This document shows positions 9,680 through 19,285 of a stretch of DNA of 64,000 bases, piece after piece (the first letter of the stretch is position 1; each line of letters begins with the position of its first letter). The stretch is from Anaerolineales bacterium. Its GTDB lineage: Bacteria > Chloroflexota > Anaerolineae > 4572-78 > J111. Below the pieces are notes generated by a model, which had not been told where the DNA came from, did not search any database, and saw only the letters and a program-made list of their open reading frames with translations. The stretch is from positions 1,302,001 through 1,366,000 of the forward strand of contig JABTUW010000002.1 of the NCBI GenBank assembly GCA_015075185.1, written 5' to 3'. The translations under genes and the position numbers were made by a program.

Positions 9680-9846
9680 ATGTCCACTACTTGGCAAAGT
9701 TAACTATTTTAACAAATTTTATGGTCAGAACTTTTTATCGTTTCAACTCACGTAAGCAATGTTACTCGCTTTTAAAACAGGCAGGGTTTGAAATAAAAAC
9801 TTTGATGTTGACGTGTCTCCTGCCTATTTACTTTTTTCCAGGATAG
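9680..9846 (+). pseudogene. remnant of a SAM-methyltransferase-like gene
   Basis: A ribosome-binding site (AGAGGTAAT) and an ATG at 9680 lead into only seven codons before a stop. In a different frame, 9721-9846 encodes 41 residues ending at TAG. They include TFYRFNSRKQCYSLLKQAGF, which resembles the C-terminal strand-helix of class I SAM-dependent methyltransferases (RFYT...LLxxAGF). The simplest reading is a methyltransferase gene that lost its centre by deletion, leaving start and end. The evidence is short, so the family call is tentative. Confidence 0.35.
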
Positions 9847-10022
9847 CCTATCAATCAGGGGTGATCTACGAAAGAATCGTCAACTCCACCCCTCCCCTCG
9901 AAAACCTATGCCAGAATATCTTGGGTGTTGTCAGGAAAGTCTGAGCATTTATCGCAATAAGGCAAATAATTTTAGCTATTTATGGGCCTCTTTCTCTAAA
10001 GGATTGGACAGCAGGAGCTATC
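9847..10022. other. non-coding spacer without recognised features
   Basis: This is the rest of the 354-nt gap between the GT4 gene and the first asparagine-synthetase-like gene. Apart from the GCAGGAGC ribosome-binding site just before 10023, no convincing promoter, hairpin terminator or ORF was seen. Confidence 0.4.
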
Positions 10023-11882
10023 ATGTCTGGATTTGCCATTTTAATAGATCCGCACTCATCTGCCCAGGAACGAGAGATTGTTTTTAAAGATTTCTTGCAA
10101 CTTGTTGCCGATTATAAGAATTTAAATGTGTCTTCTGAATATATTGTTGGTCAGTATTGTACAGGGGCCAAATTGGATTCCCCCTCGGCTTTGCATCTAG
10201 GTGTTACCAAAGATGAGCTAACAGGATCGTGGTTGATTGCAAGTGGTACTTTGGTAAATCTTGCAGTTGATTATGGCTCAGACTTGGGTTTAAATGTCCT
10301 ATTGAGAGATTATGTAGAGAATGGGGCAGTTGCCCTGCAACACTATGATGGTCACTTTGCCCTTGCTATTTACAATGGACGTGAAGAGAGCCTCTCCATC
10401 ATTTCTGATCCGATGGGCCTCTTTTCCATTTTCTATGGTCGGCGGGGCGAGCAAATATTCGTTGCTACCTCAGCATTGGCTATTGCCAGGCAAATTCACT
10501 CTCAACCGGATCGGTTGGGCGTACAATGCTTCTTAAGCACTGGTAGAGTGTACGAGAACAAAACGCTTTGGCATGACGTGAAACGTATCCCTGCAGCCAC
10601 TGTCTTAAATATTAGCCACAGCGGAGTTGATAAATCTACTTATTGGGCTCCCGTAGTTGATCAGGCAATTACTGATTTACCATTTAACGAGGCACTGAAC
10701 AAAGCTGTTGACTTATTATCTCAGACCTTTAAGAAGAGTTTACACCGAGAAGATAAGGTTTGGGCAGACCTTACGGGGGGCTTTGACTCGCGGCTAGTAA
10801 CAATGTTTTTGGCGAAAACAGGTATTCCTTTTGTGGCTAATTGTGTTGGGCCGGCTGCTAATCAGGATGTGGAAATTTCAAAGTTGATTAGCCAAGCGAT
10901 GAATTGGGAATACCAGCATATATCTTTACCCGATGATTGGGAACAGGAACAATGTACCTGGTTTGAAACAGCTTTGCATAAAGGGGATGCTCATCTTAAT
11001 GTATTGCAATTAGCGGGAGTTTTATGGGGGCATCAGCACAGATCTACCCTGAGTAAAACCCATGTTTTAGGTTTGGGGGGAGAAAATTGGCGAGGCTTTT
11101 ATTGGCCAGGAGAGCTATTGAATATTGGTAGAACGCCCATTACAACTTACGACTATATTCTAGCTAAATTGATCAATTCTGTCCCTATATCTATATTGAG
11201 GAAAGATTGGACGAAAGAAGTTCGACAAGCCCTAACGGAGTACTTTGAAAACGTGGTATCCAAATATGCCGAATTTCCCAACACAGTGAAGCTGGATAGT
11301 TTATATCTATTTCATAGACACCCGACTCACTCGGGGGCCTACTTATCTGCTGCTGTGGGAATGGTGCGCTCTGTAATACCTCTTTGCTTTAAGGAACCTA
11401 CCACCTTTGCTTTTTCATTGGATTATAAGTGGAAGCTACCTAACAGTTACCATTTCGCTAGAGTCTTAATGGAGCGAGAGAATCCACGATTGGCAAATAT
11501 TATGACAACTAGCGGGGGCCCGGCTGTTCCTATGCGCTTAACAAATTCTTACAAATTTTGGCCCTTCTGGAAATCTACCACTAATCGAGCCACCCGGAAA
11601 TTTTCAAAGAAATTAATTGGAAAGTCTATTAAACTTTGGTCGGAGAAATCCAATTATGTGGCCTATCCCCTACCAGCTTGGCGAAAGGGTTGGTTGAATT
11701 TTGCTGTAGCTAAAGGATTGTTGAATCCAACGGATATGTGTTCTGAAAGTCTTTATGACACCGCTAAATTGCAGTCTCTTGTTCAGCAAGTCGAGGCAGA
11801 AGACTTTAAATATACTGAGTTTCTGGGTAGAGTCATCACGCTAGAAATGGCACTTCGGACAGTCGGTACGAGTATATCGTGA
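10023..11882 (+). CDS. asparagine synthetase-like ATP-dependent amide ligase, glutaminase Cys absent
   Basis: The 619-aa protein has the AsnB layout: an N-terminal Ntn-type glutaminase fold (about 1-200) and a C-terminal PP-loop synthetase domain with LTGGFDSR near residue 255. It begins MSGFA instead of MCGI, so the nucleophilic Cys needed for glutamine hydrolysis is Ser. Such variants (beta-lactam synthetase is the known example) adenylate a carboxylate and use an amine other than glutamine-derived ammonia. In an EPS locus it could amidate a uronic acid or attach an amino compound to a sugar; this is inferred. The protein at 13232 is a paralogue with the same substitution. The ATG is preceded by AGGAGC. 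Confidence 0.8.
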   Translation: MSGFAILIDPHSSAQEREIVFKDFLQLVADYKNLNVSSEYIVGQYCTGAKLDSPSALHLGVTKDELTGSWLIASGTLVNLAVDYGSDLGLNVLLRDYVENGAVALQHYDGHFALAIYNGREESLSIISDPMGLFSIFYGRRGEQIFVATSALAIARQIHSQPDRLGVQCFLSTGRVYENKTLWHDVKRIPAATVLNISHSGVDKSTYWAPVVDQAITDLPFNEALNKAVDLLSQTFKKSLHREDKVWADLTGGFDSRLVTMFLAKTGIPFVANCVGPAANQDVEISKLISQAMNWEYQHISLPDDWEQEQCTWFETALHKGDAHLNVLQLAGVLWGHQHRSTLSKTHVLGLGGENWRGFYWPGELLNIGRTPITTYDYILAKLINSVPISILRKDWTKEVRQALTEYFENVVSKYAEFPNTVKLDSLYLFHRHPTHSGAYLSAAVGMVRSVIPLCFKEPTTFAFSLDYKWKLPNSYHFARVLMERENPRLANIMTTSGGPAVPMRLTNSYKFWPFWKSTTNRATRKFSKKLIGKSIKLWSEKSNYVAYPLPAWRKGWLNFAVAKGLLNPTDMCSESLYDTAKLQSLVQQVEAEDFKYTEFLGRVITLEMALRTVGTSIS

Positions 11883-11949
11883 ACCTAAAAACAAGATGTA
11901 AATTCTTTTTTAAGATCAAAATTTTTTAGACAATTTAACCAAAGAGATT

Positions 11950-13221
11950 ATGTCATCACAACCCGTCTCTATTGCCTACATCCTGGCAAACTATCCCGAC
12001 GTTACCCAGACGTTTGTCTATCGTGAAGTGTTAGCCCTGCGCCGGCGAGGGCTTGTGGTCCATACGCTGTCCATCCTCCAGCCTCCGGCTAAGTTAGCAG
12101 CCGAAGCAATCCCTTTAGTAGACGAGACCTTTTATATTTTTCCAATCCCCTGGTTTAAACTGCTGGGGCTTCATCTCAGGTATCTTTTTAACCGGCCCCT
12201 CCTCTACTTGGGGACGCTGATTTTTGTGCTCACCCGCCCGGGGGAGCCTTTAAAGAGCCGCTGGCGCACCTTGATCCATTTTTTATATAGCCTGTTGGCG
12301 GTGCGTGAAGTAGAACGATTGCAGCCAGATTATATCCATACCCATTTTGGTTGGAGCGCCTCTACGGTGGCTTTGATTGCCAGCCGTTTATTGAAAATTC
12401 CTTTCAGTATCACCCTACACTCTTTTTATAATAAGGATGCCCACCCCCGCCATCTTTTAATCGAAGATAAAATTCGAGCAGCCCGGTTTGTGGTCACTAT
12501 CTCCGAATATCATCGCCAGATATTGATAGACCTTATGGCCGAAAATGGAATAGCCGGCAAGATTCATGTCGTCCATCATGGCTTGAACCCAGATGCCTTT
12601 ACTCGCTTGGCTGAATCTAACCACAACAATGGCGCGTTTACGGTGGTAGCAGTAGGCCAATTAATCGCCTGTAAAGGTTTTCAAGTGCTCATAGAGGCCT
12701 GCCATCTTTTGGCCGAGCGAGGTATCACTTTCCGCTGCCATATTTTAGGCGAAGGAGAAGAGCGGAGCAGGCTGGAAAAATTAGTAGATCAGTACAACTT
12801 GCGCGAACATGTATTGCTGCCAGGGCGCGTCTATCAAGAGGATTTGCGGCAGTTGCTCAGTCAAGCAGATGCTTTCGCGCTGCCCTGTGTGAGAGATGAA
12901 TCAGGCCGGCAGGATGGCCTGCCGGTTGTCTTGACCGAAGCGATGGCCATGGAATTGCCGGTTATATCAACCCGGATTGCCGGTATTCCTGAATTAGTTG
13001 ATCATGGCCATAATGGCTTTTTAACCTCTCCGGGTGATGCCAAAACCTTAGCCGATATGCTCCTCTATTTAAAGGATAACCCGGCTGTGCGGCAACAATT
13101 TGGTAAAGCGGGCCGGGAAAAAGTGCTTGCCGAGTTCAGTATTCATCGCTCTATTGATAAGTTGGCTAACTTGTTGACCTCCGCTACCACGGAGGGGGAA
13201 TTAATTAGTTCCAAAGTATAG
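11950..13221 (+). CDS. GT4 family glycosyltransferase (colanic-acid type)
   Basis: The 423-aa protein starts with IAYILANYPDVTQTFVYREV, the usual opening of WcaL/AmsK-like colanic acid glycosyltransferases. A phosphate-binding region VAVGQLIACKGFQVLIEA lies in the middle and DGLPVVLTEAMA near the C-terminus. It lies between the two asparagine-synthetase-like paralogues, 10 nt before the second, so the three probably act on the same saccharide. Donor and acceptor are unknown. Confidence 0.85.
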   Translation: MSSQPVSIAYILANYPDVTQTFVYREVLALRRRGLVVHTLSILQPPAKLAAEAIPLVDETFYIFPIPWFKLLGLHLRYLFNRPLLYLGTLIFVLTRPGEPLKSRWRTLIHFLYSLLAVREVERLQPDYIHTHFGWSASTVALIASRLLKIPFSITLHSFYNKDAHPRHLLIEDKIRAARFVVTISEYHRQILIDLMAENGIAGKIHVVHHGLNPDAFTRLAESNHNNGAFTVVAVGQLIACKGFQVLIEACHLLAERGITFRCHILGEGEERSRLEKLVDQYNLREHVLLPGRVYQEDLRQLLSQADAFALPCVRDESGRQDGLPVVLTEAMAMELPVISTRIAGIPELVDHGHNGFLTSPGDAKTLADMLLYLKDNPAVRQQFGKAGREKVLAEFSIHRSIDKLANLLTSATTEGELISSKV

Positions 13222-13231
13222 AGAGATTTGA

Positions 13232-15082
13232 ATGTCTGGTTTTGCCTTACTATTTGATCAAAAAGAACCGTTGACCGCTCAGGATCCGGGTTTTGTTGAT
13301 TTTCTAATCTCGGTAACAAACTATAAATGTCTCCCTAAACCCGGTCAAGTTGCCAGTGGGTCGCGTTGTGTTGCAGCCAAGTTCGATACACCTTCAACGC
13401 TGCATCGTGGCATTACCTGGGATGAGAAAACTGGCTCATGGTTGTTGGCTGTTGGAACTGTAATTGATAATGCAGCCCTCTTCCCCAATGGAGATTTGCA
13501 ACAGTTACTTACAGATTACCTGAAACAGGGCATTAAGGTTTTTGAGCGATTGGATGGTCAATTTGCCCTTGTTATCTATAATGGAAAAGAGGATAGTCTA
13601 GTCATTGTCTCTGATCCTTTTGGCCTTATTTCTATTTTTTATGGGCAAAAGGGGGACCGATTTTTTGTTTCAACCTCAGCCCTGGCAGTGGCAAAAGGGG
13701 TACAATCTCAACCGAGCGAATTGGGGGTGCGCTGTTTTGTGGCGCAAGGTGCTGTTTGGGGTGAGATGACTTTATGGCAGGAGGTAAAACGCCTCTTGCC
13801 GGCTACCGTCTTGGAACTGACTCGTCAGGATGTTAAAAAATTTACCTACTGGCGTTTTAGCCTTAATGACACCATTGCTAATTTATCGCTAGACGAGTCC
13901 GTAGCCTGCCTTATTGACGTTCTTTCGCAAACAATGCGCCGCACTCTGGCGCGAGAAGGTAAAGCTTGGTTAAGTTTGACGGGCGGTTTCGACAGCCGTA
14001 CTACGGCCGCCCTGGTCAGTTATAGTGGTTTACCTTTTAAAGCCTATTTTCACGGTCAGCCCGACTCGCGAGATGTGCTTCTTGCTTCACTTATCAGCCG
14101 GGAAATGGGCTGGGAGCATGAATATTTCTCCTTACCGGAAGATTGGGGCACTCAACGAGCGGATTGGTTATCCCGCACCCTGGGCCACTGTGATGCCCAT
14201 ATGAATATTTTGAAATTAAGTCGCATTGTCAGAGAGCAAACCTTAAAGGCGCAACAGTTGCCTGTTTCGTGGTGGGGGTATGGGGGTGAGACGTATCGGG
14301 GCTATTACTGGAAACAGGAATTACTAAAGGCCGGTGCGACCTCGACCGTTAATTATGATAATTTGCTCAAACGGTTTGGCTCGGCAACCACGCCGGTGCT
14401 TAAAGATCAGGCCAAATGGAAGGGAGTGTTTCACCAGGAGCTTAAGGCGCAACTAAAAACAGTGGGTGAACTGCAGCCCGATTGGCCGAATACCGTCAAA
14501 TTAGACCTGATTGGTCAATACACCGAGCATCCTTTAGGTGGCGCCACCATTTCTACCGTCGCGGGCTTACAAAGGGCCATAGCCCCGCTTGATTTTAAAG
14601 AAGGCGTTGCTTGTGTTATCTCGGTAAACCACAAGTGGCGATCTCACGCTCGCCTCGTCAGATTGATGCTAGAGCGAATCAACCCAACTCTGGCCGGGAT
14701 TGAAACGGCTGACGGGGGTCCGGCTTTACCGATGCGTTTAACAAACTTGCCTCGATTTGTGCCCTATTGGTCAAATTTGGCTGAAAAACTGATGTGGGGT
14801 GTAGGCTATAAAATCACAGGCAGAGGATTGTGGAAAAAGAGTGATAAAGGCCCTGATGGGCTGACCTACCCCGAAGCCCAATGGCGACGTGATACTTTGG
14901 CCCAATTGGAAGCAGAAAATTTGCTGACGCCGGCCAAAATGTGTTCGAGTGGTTTGTACGACGTTGAACGTTTGCAGACATTGCTCGCCGAGGCCCGGAA
15001 AGACTCCTTTAAATCCGAAGGATTATTGGGGCGTATTCTGACGGTAGAGATGGCCTTACGTGAAGTTGGAACTTCTATTTAA
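13232..15082 (+). CDS. second asparagine synthetase-like ligase, glutaminase Cys absent
   Basis: The 616-aa paralogue of the protein encoded at 10023 has the same order of blocks: MSGFALLFD at the N-terminus (Ser in place of Cys2), LDGQFALVIYNGKEDSL in the glutaminase fold, and SLTGGFDSRTTAAL as the PP-loop near residue 250. Conserved blocks such as GGPALPMRLTN near the C-terminus are shared by both copies. The missing Cys in both argues for a functional change, not decay. The gene starts 10 nt after the GT4 gene and is followed after 17 nt by the sulfotransferase gene. A carboxylate-activating role in EPS modification is inferred. Confidence 0.8.
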   Translation: MSGFALLFDQKEPLTAQDPGFVDFLISVTNYKCLPKPGQVASGSRCVAAKFDTPSTLHRGITWDEKTGSWLLAVGTVIDNAALFPNGDLQQLLTDYLKQGIKVFERLDGQFALVIYNGKEDSLVIVSDPFGLISIFYGQKGDRFFVSTSALAVAKGVQSQPSELGVRCFVAQGAVWGEMTLWQEVKRLLPATVLELTRQDVKKFTYWRFSLNDTIANLSLDESVACLIDVLSQTMRRTLAREGKAWLSLTGGFDSRTTAALVSYSGLPFKAYFHGQPDSRDVLLASLISREMGWEHEYFSLPEDWGTQRADWLSRTLGHCDAHMNILKLSRIVREQTLKAQQLPVSWWGYGGETYRGYYWKQELLKAGATSTVNYDNLLKRFGSATTPVLKDQAKWKGVFHQELKAQLKTVGELQPDWPNTVKLDLIGQYTEHPLGGATISTVAGLQRAIAPLDFKEGVACVISVNHKWRSHARLVRLMLERINPTLAGIETADGGPALPMRLTNLPRFVPYWSNLAEKLMWGVGYKITGRGLWKKSDKGPDGLTYPEAQWRRDTLAQLEAENLLTPAKMCSSGLYDVERLQTLLAEARKDSFKSEGLLGRILTVEMALREVGTSI

Positions 15083-15099
15083 TTGGGTGGTGAGGATGA

Positions 15100-15984
15100 A
15101 TGTTACCTAATTTCATGATTATCGGCGCGGAAAAATCGGCTACCTCTTGGCTGGCAGGCTGCTTGGGTGAGCACCCGGATGTGTTTATGGTTAAGGTGAA
15201 GGAGATATACTTTTTCAACGCCTACTTTGAAAGAGGTCTGGCCTGGTATGAAAGCTACTTCGATGATTGGTCGGGCCAAAAAGCCATTGGTGAAGCTACC
15301 CCTAATTATCTTAATCATCCTGATGCGCCTGCCAGAATTCAAGCGACATTAGGCAATATAAAGATGATAGTTAGTCTGCGCCATCCGGTGGATCGAGCCT
15401 ATTCAGCTTTCTGGCATTATGCCCGGCAGGGAAAGATTCCTCCGAAAACCGATTTTTACACCTTCTTTCGCGAGAGTGATCAATTCACCATTCGTAGCAC
15501 CGGTTGTTATAACATTCATCTGAGCCGCTACTTTAAACGGTTTCCCCGTGAAATTTTATTTTTACTCATCTATGAGGAAATCTTTAAAGATAGTCGCAAG
15601 GCCGTCTCCGGTTGTCTGGAGTTTCTGGGCTTAAATCCAGAATTTGAACCCAGCCTTTTAAACACCAAAGTTAATCGAGGCGCGCGGGATATTACCGTGT
15701 TAAATCGCCAGGCCTGGCAGCTCAAGCTCAAAACACGCCGCCTGTTACTACGTGCCATGCAGAAGAATTTGCTGCCGGCCCGGTGGCGTGATCCCCTTTT
15801 TTCGACTGGGCGTCGTGTTTTTGAGAAGGTGGCCTTTGAATGGGGGCCAAAACAGAAAAACTTTGAACGCTTGGACCCGGCTATCCGCCAGGAACTTCTC
15901 AGTTACTATCTGCCGAATATAAAACAGCTTGAAGATCTGCTGGGGCGAGATCTTTCAATTTGGTATGAGTCATCAAAGCCATGA
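15100..15984 (+). CDS. PAPS-dependent sulfotransferase (heparan-sulfate type)
   Basis: The 294-aa protein has the 5'-phosphosulfate-binding loop near its start (IGAEKSATSWLAGCLGEHP, residues 8-26) and the 3'-phosphate-binding segment VSLRHPVDRAYSAFWHY near residue 91. Together these define PAPS-dependent carbohydrate sulfotransferases of the NDST-like Sulfotransfer_1 family. It should move a sulfate from PAPS to a hydroxyl or amine of the glycan in the cytoplasm, so the polymer is probably sulfated. The ATG at 15100 is preceded by GGTGAGGATGA, and the stop overlaps the next gene by 4 nt (ATGA). No sulfate-activation genes are visible in the window. Confidence 0.88.
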   Translation: MLPNFMIIGAEKSATSWLAGCLGEHPDVFMVKVKEIYFFNAYFERGLAWYESYFDDWSGQKAIGEATPNYLNHPDAPARIQATLGNIKMIVSLRHPVDRAYSAFWHYARQGKIPPKTDFYTFFRESDQFTIRSTGCYNIHLSRYFKRFPREILFLLIYEEIFKDSRKAVSGCLEFLGLNPEFEPSLLNTKVNRGARDITVLNRQAWQLKLKTRRLLLRAMQKNLLPARWRDPLFSTGRRVFEKVAFEWGPKQKNFERLDPAIRQELLSYYLPNIKQLEDLLGRDLSIWYESSKP

Positions 15985-16850
15985 AGTATGTCGTTATTAC
16001 CCCCGTTAGAAACGAGGCCGAATTTATCGAACAAACAATTAGTTCGATGATTCAGCAAACCATTAAGGCCACAGAGTGGATCATTGTTAACGATGGTTCA
16101 ACCGATGCCACCGCCGAAATTGTCGCCCGGCACGCCGCTAAGCAGCCCTGGATCAAGTTAATTAATAGATCAGATCGAGGCAACCGGCAGCGGGGTAAAG
16201 GAGTGGTCGAGGCCTTTTATGATGGCTTTGCTGCACTGACTTGCCACGATTTTAATTGTATTGTGAAATTGGATGGAGATTTATCTTTTGAGCCAATCTA
16301 CTTTGAGTCTTTGTTGCAGGAGTTTGCTGCCAATCCCAAATTGGGCATTGCCGGGGGAGGAGTGTACGAAAGGCTCGATGGAAAAAATTGGGCGCGGGCT
16401 TCATCCACAGATCACGTCCGCGGGCCGACTAAGGTGTATCGGCGCGCTTGTTTTGAGGCTATTGGTGGCCTGGTTCCGGCGCTGGGCTGGGATGGCGTAG
16501 ATGAATGGAAAGCACTGACTCTGGGGTGGAAAGTGCAAAGTTTTCTCCGGTTAAAAGTATATCATTATCGTGTTACCGGCGCTGCAACCGGCTCGTTGAA
16601 GAGCCGGATTGAGCAGGGATATGGCGCGTATTATATGGGCTATCATCCTCTATTTTTGGTGGCTCGTGGGGTTCGGTATATGGCCAGGCGGCCTTACTTG
16701 ATCGGAGGGTTGGCTTTAATCAGCGCTTATTTTTTGGCCTGGCTGCGAGGTCAAGATCATTTAGAAGATCCCGTAGTAATTCGGTATGTGCGCCAGACGC
16801 AGTGGAAACAATTAGTGGGTTTGCTGGCCGGAAAACCGGTCCACAAATGA
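15981..16850 (+). CDS. GT2 family glycosyltransferase
   Basis: The 289-aa protein has the GT-A fold markers: VITPVRNEAEFIEQTISSM at the start, VNDGSTDATAEI near 36-47, and KLDGDLSFEP near 95-104 carrying the metal-binding Asp residues. A hydrophobic segment near 230-252 may tether it to the membrane. Its start overlaps the sulfotransferase stop by 4 nt (ATGA), a coupling that suggests both act on the same residue or repeat unit. Confidence 0.87.
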   Translation: MKYVVITPVRNEAEFIEQTISSMIQQTIKATEWIIVNDGSTDATAEIVARHAAKQPWIKLINRSDRGNRQRGKGVVEAFYDGFAALTCHDFNCIVKLDGDLSFEPIYFESLLQEFAANPKLGIAGGGVYERLDGKNWARASSTDHVRGPTKVYRRACFEAIGGLVPALGWDGVDEWKALTLGWKVQSFLRLKVYHYRVTGAATGSLKSRIEQGYGAYYMGYHPLFLVARGVRYMARRPYLIGGLALISAYFLAWLRGQDHLEDPVVIRYVRQTQWKQLVGLLAGKPVHK

Positions 16851-16866
16851 AAAAGAATATCCATCC

Positions 16867-19272
16867 ATGAGTAGAAACAACTCCTTTTTGCTAAAAATAT
16901 GTTTACTGGGTTTCTCCCTCTTCATCTTAAGCTACATCCTGAAATTAGGTGAATGGACGGGAGATAGTGGCGTTGTGCTGGCTGAGAATGAAGCAGTTTT
17001 TTTTACAGATGTGACCGATTCGGCCGGGGTAAGCCTGATTGTTTCGCAGTGGGGGGGTGTTTGGGGCGATTATGACGGCGATGGGCGCCAAGACCTCTAT
17101 GCCGGTAATCATTTCAGCTCTCCTAACCTGTACCGTAACAACGGCAATGGCAGCTTTACCGATATGCGCGCCGCAGCCGGCCTCAAGGCTGGCCCGGATG
17201 ATTGGCATGGCGCTGCCTGGGGAGACTATAACAATGATGGCCGTCTCGATTTATATGTGGTTACCGGGGTGGCGACGGACGGCAGTGATTTTTATGTTAA
17301 CAATGGTAACGGCACTTTTACCGAACAGGCCGGTCCGCTGGGCATAAAAAACGATCCGGGCCGGGGGCGGCAGCCGGCCTGGGTTGACTATAACCGGGAT
17401 GGGGATTTAGATCTGTTTGTGGCCAACTCGGCCAAGGTAGATGCACCCTCAGTTTTGTATCGCAATAATGGGAGCGGCCCTTTTACAGACGTGGCTGTAC
17501 AGGCAGGTCTAGCCCTGACTACCGGCATCGAGTCGGTGGCCTGGGCTGACTACAATAATGACGGCTATACCGATTTTATAATGACTGAATTGGGCAGCGC
17601 CGGGGGGTCGGGCTACCGGCTTTATCGTAACCAGGGTAATGGCACATTTGTTGAAACGAGGGTTGCTGCCGGTTTAACTGGAAACCATTTTCCTACCTCA
17701 GCCGCCTGGGGTGACTACGACAATGACGGCGACCTGGACCTTTATTTTACCCGCGGCTACTCCCCCATCCAAGATAAACTGATTTGGAGTACAAACACAA
17801 TTACGGCCATCATTTCGCCGCCTTCTACGGGGACAGAGGGACTTATTTTTACCAGCACTGTCCCGACGGTCTCTTTTGACTTATGGAAAACGGATAGAAA
17901 GCAAAATTTGTCTGAAATAGCCATAGGCAGCGCCAACCAACCCCCTCCAAGTAATCCCTTTACTCTGGATAATACTACCTCACACATCGGCGTTCCGGCC
18001 TCTAACCTGGGTGATATTAGCCTTATCTGGCGCGATAGCGCCACCGATCCCTGGAACATTCGCTGGAGCCGGCCGGCTGTGGCCGGCTTCGACTTGGTTA
18101 GCGTGATCACCACCCCCGGCGAATTCACCGAAGTTATCTCGCTGGGACTGGATATTCCGCCTCCCCTTACCTACAACTATCCTAATGCTTTATATAGAAA
18201 CAGGGGTGACGGCACCTTCCAACTGGTTTGGGGACTCATGACCGATCCTGCCTCTAATTCACAATACGCCCAGTGGGTTGACATTGACAATGACGGTGAT
18301 CTCGATTTGTATGTAACCAATATGGGCAACACCTACAGTGGTGATGAAGCTAACCGACTCTACCGGAATAATAACAACGGAACCTTTACCGATATTGCCG
18401 CCGCCACCGGCTTAACCGGCTCCGTTTATGGCAACGATAACTGCTCCGCCTGGGCTGATTATAATAACGATGGTTTCCTGGACTTGTATCTGGCTAACTC
18501 CGAGGCGGTGGGGCCTTTAGCCGGACCGCACAAACTTTATTTGAATGGTGGTAATGCTAATCATTGGCTGGAAATTAAATTAATCGGCACAACCAGTAAT
18601 CGTTTAGGGATTGGGGCTAAAATCCAAGTTGCTACCGGTGCTCTAATCCAATCTAGAGAAGTTGGCGTCGGGACGTCCGGGCCATGCCAGAACAGCTTGC
18701 TGGCCCATTTTGGCCTGGACGATTATACCGTAGCTAACACTATTACCGTTACCTGGCCTAGCGGCATTGTACAGGTACTCGACAACATACCGGCGGATCA
18801 GATTTTAAATCTTACAGAAAGTCAATCTCTTGAAAGTGATTTGATCATCGCCAAAACACGGGCAGGCGTGGGTGAGGTTGTGGCTGGGGAAAGGATTACC
18901 TACACCATTGCTATTACTAATAACGGGTCAACAACACCAGTGACTGCCACCGTTGTAGATACCTTTAACAATCCTGCTGCTTTGGCTGGCGTTAATGGCC
19001 CTGTTGGCTGTAATTGGACGCTTGGCTCGGCAACTGTTAGCTGCATGGTATCGGGGGTTGTTAGTGGCGCTCAGTCTCAGCTACAATTGGTTGTTACAAC
19101 CAACGCTGCCTATAGTGGTACACTTAACAATGTAGCAACTGTTTCGCCGACCGGAGGCGTTGTTGACCCCGACTGGAGCGACAATGTTTCAAGTCAAATT
19201 AATGTTACCGTAATAGATAATACTAGCAATGATCCGACATCAGCAATCTATTTACCCGTGATCATGAAGTAA
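16867..19272 (+). CDS. secreted FG-GAP/VCBS beta-propeller protein with ASPIC and DUF11 domains
   Basis: After an N-terminal hydrophobic export segment (about residues 7-25) the 801-aa protein carries at least seven blades marked by DYxxDGxxDLY (for example DYDGDGRQDLY and DYNNDGFLDLY), the calcium-binding FG-GAP/VCBS repeat. A UnbV/ASPIC domain follows (about 570-650, containing NRLGIGAKIQV), then a DUF11 domain (about 660-770). The last residues are IYLPVIMK, a terminal motif shared with other secreted proteins here. A segment of about 120 residues (roughly 300-430) with no repeat signature interrupts the propeller. It is probably an exported surface or adhesion protein that binds the EPS. 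Confidence 0.82.
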   Translation: MSRNNSFLLKICLLGFSLFILSYILKLGEWTGDSGVVLAENEAVFFTDVTDSAGVSLIVSQWGGVWGDYDGDGRQDLYAGNHFSSPNLYRNNGNGSFTDMRAAAGLKAGPDDWHGAAWGDYNNDGRLDLYVVTGVATDGSDFYVNNGNGTFTEQAGPLGIKNDPGRGRQPAWVDYNRDGDLDLFVANSAKVDAPSVLYRNNGSGPFTDVAVQAGLALTTGIESVAWADYNNDGYTDFIMTELGSAGGSGYRLYRNQGNGTFVETRVAAGLTGNHFPTSAAWGDYDNDGDLDLYFTRGYSPIQDKLIWSTNTITAIISPPSTGTEGLIFTSTVPTVSFDLWKTDRKQNLSEIAIGSANQPPPSNPFTLDNTTSHIGVPASNLGDISLIWRDSATDPWNIRWSRPAVAGFDLVSVITTPGEFTEVISLGLDIPPPLTYNYPNALYRNRGDGTFQLVWGLMTDPASNSQYAQWVDIDNDGDLDLYVTNMGNTYSGDEANRLYRNNNNGTFTDIAAATGLTGSVYGNDNCSAWADYNNDGFLDLYLANSEAVGPLAGPHKLYLNGGNANHWLEIKLIGTTSNRLGIGAKIQVATGALIQSREVGVGTSGPCQNSLLAHFGLDDYTVANTITVTWPSGIVQVLDNIPADQILNLTESQSLESDLIIAKTRAGVGEVVAGERITYTIAITNNGSTTPVTATVVDTFNNPAALAGVNGPVGCNWTLGSATVSCMVSGVVSGAQSQLQLVVTTNAAYSGTLNNVATVSPTGGVVDPDWSDNVSSQINVTVIDNTSNDPTSAIYLPVIMK

Positions 19273-19285
19273 ACCATAAAGCAAC

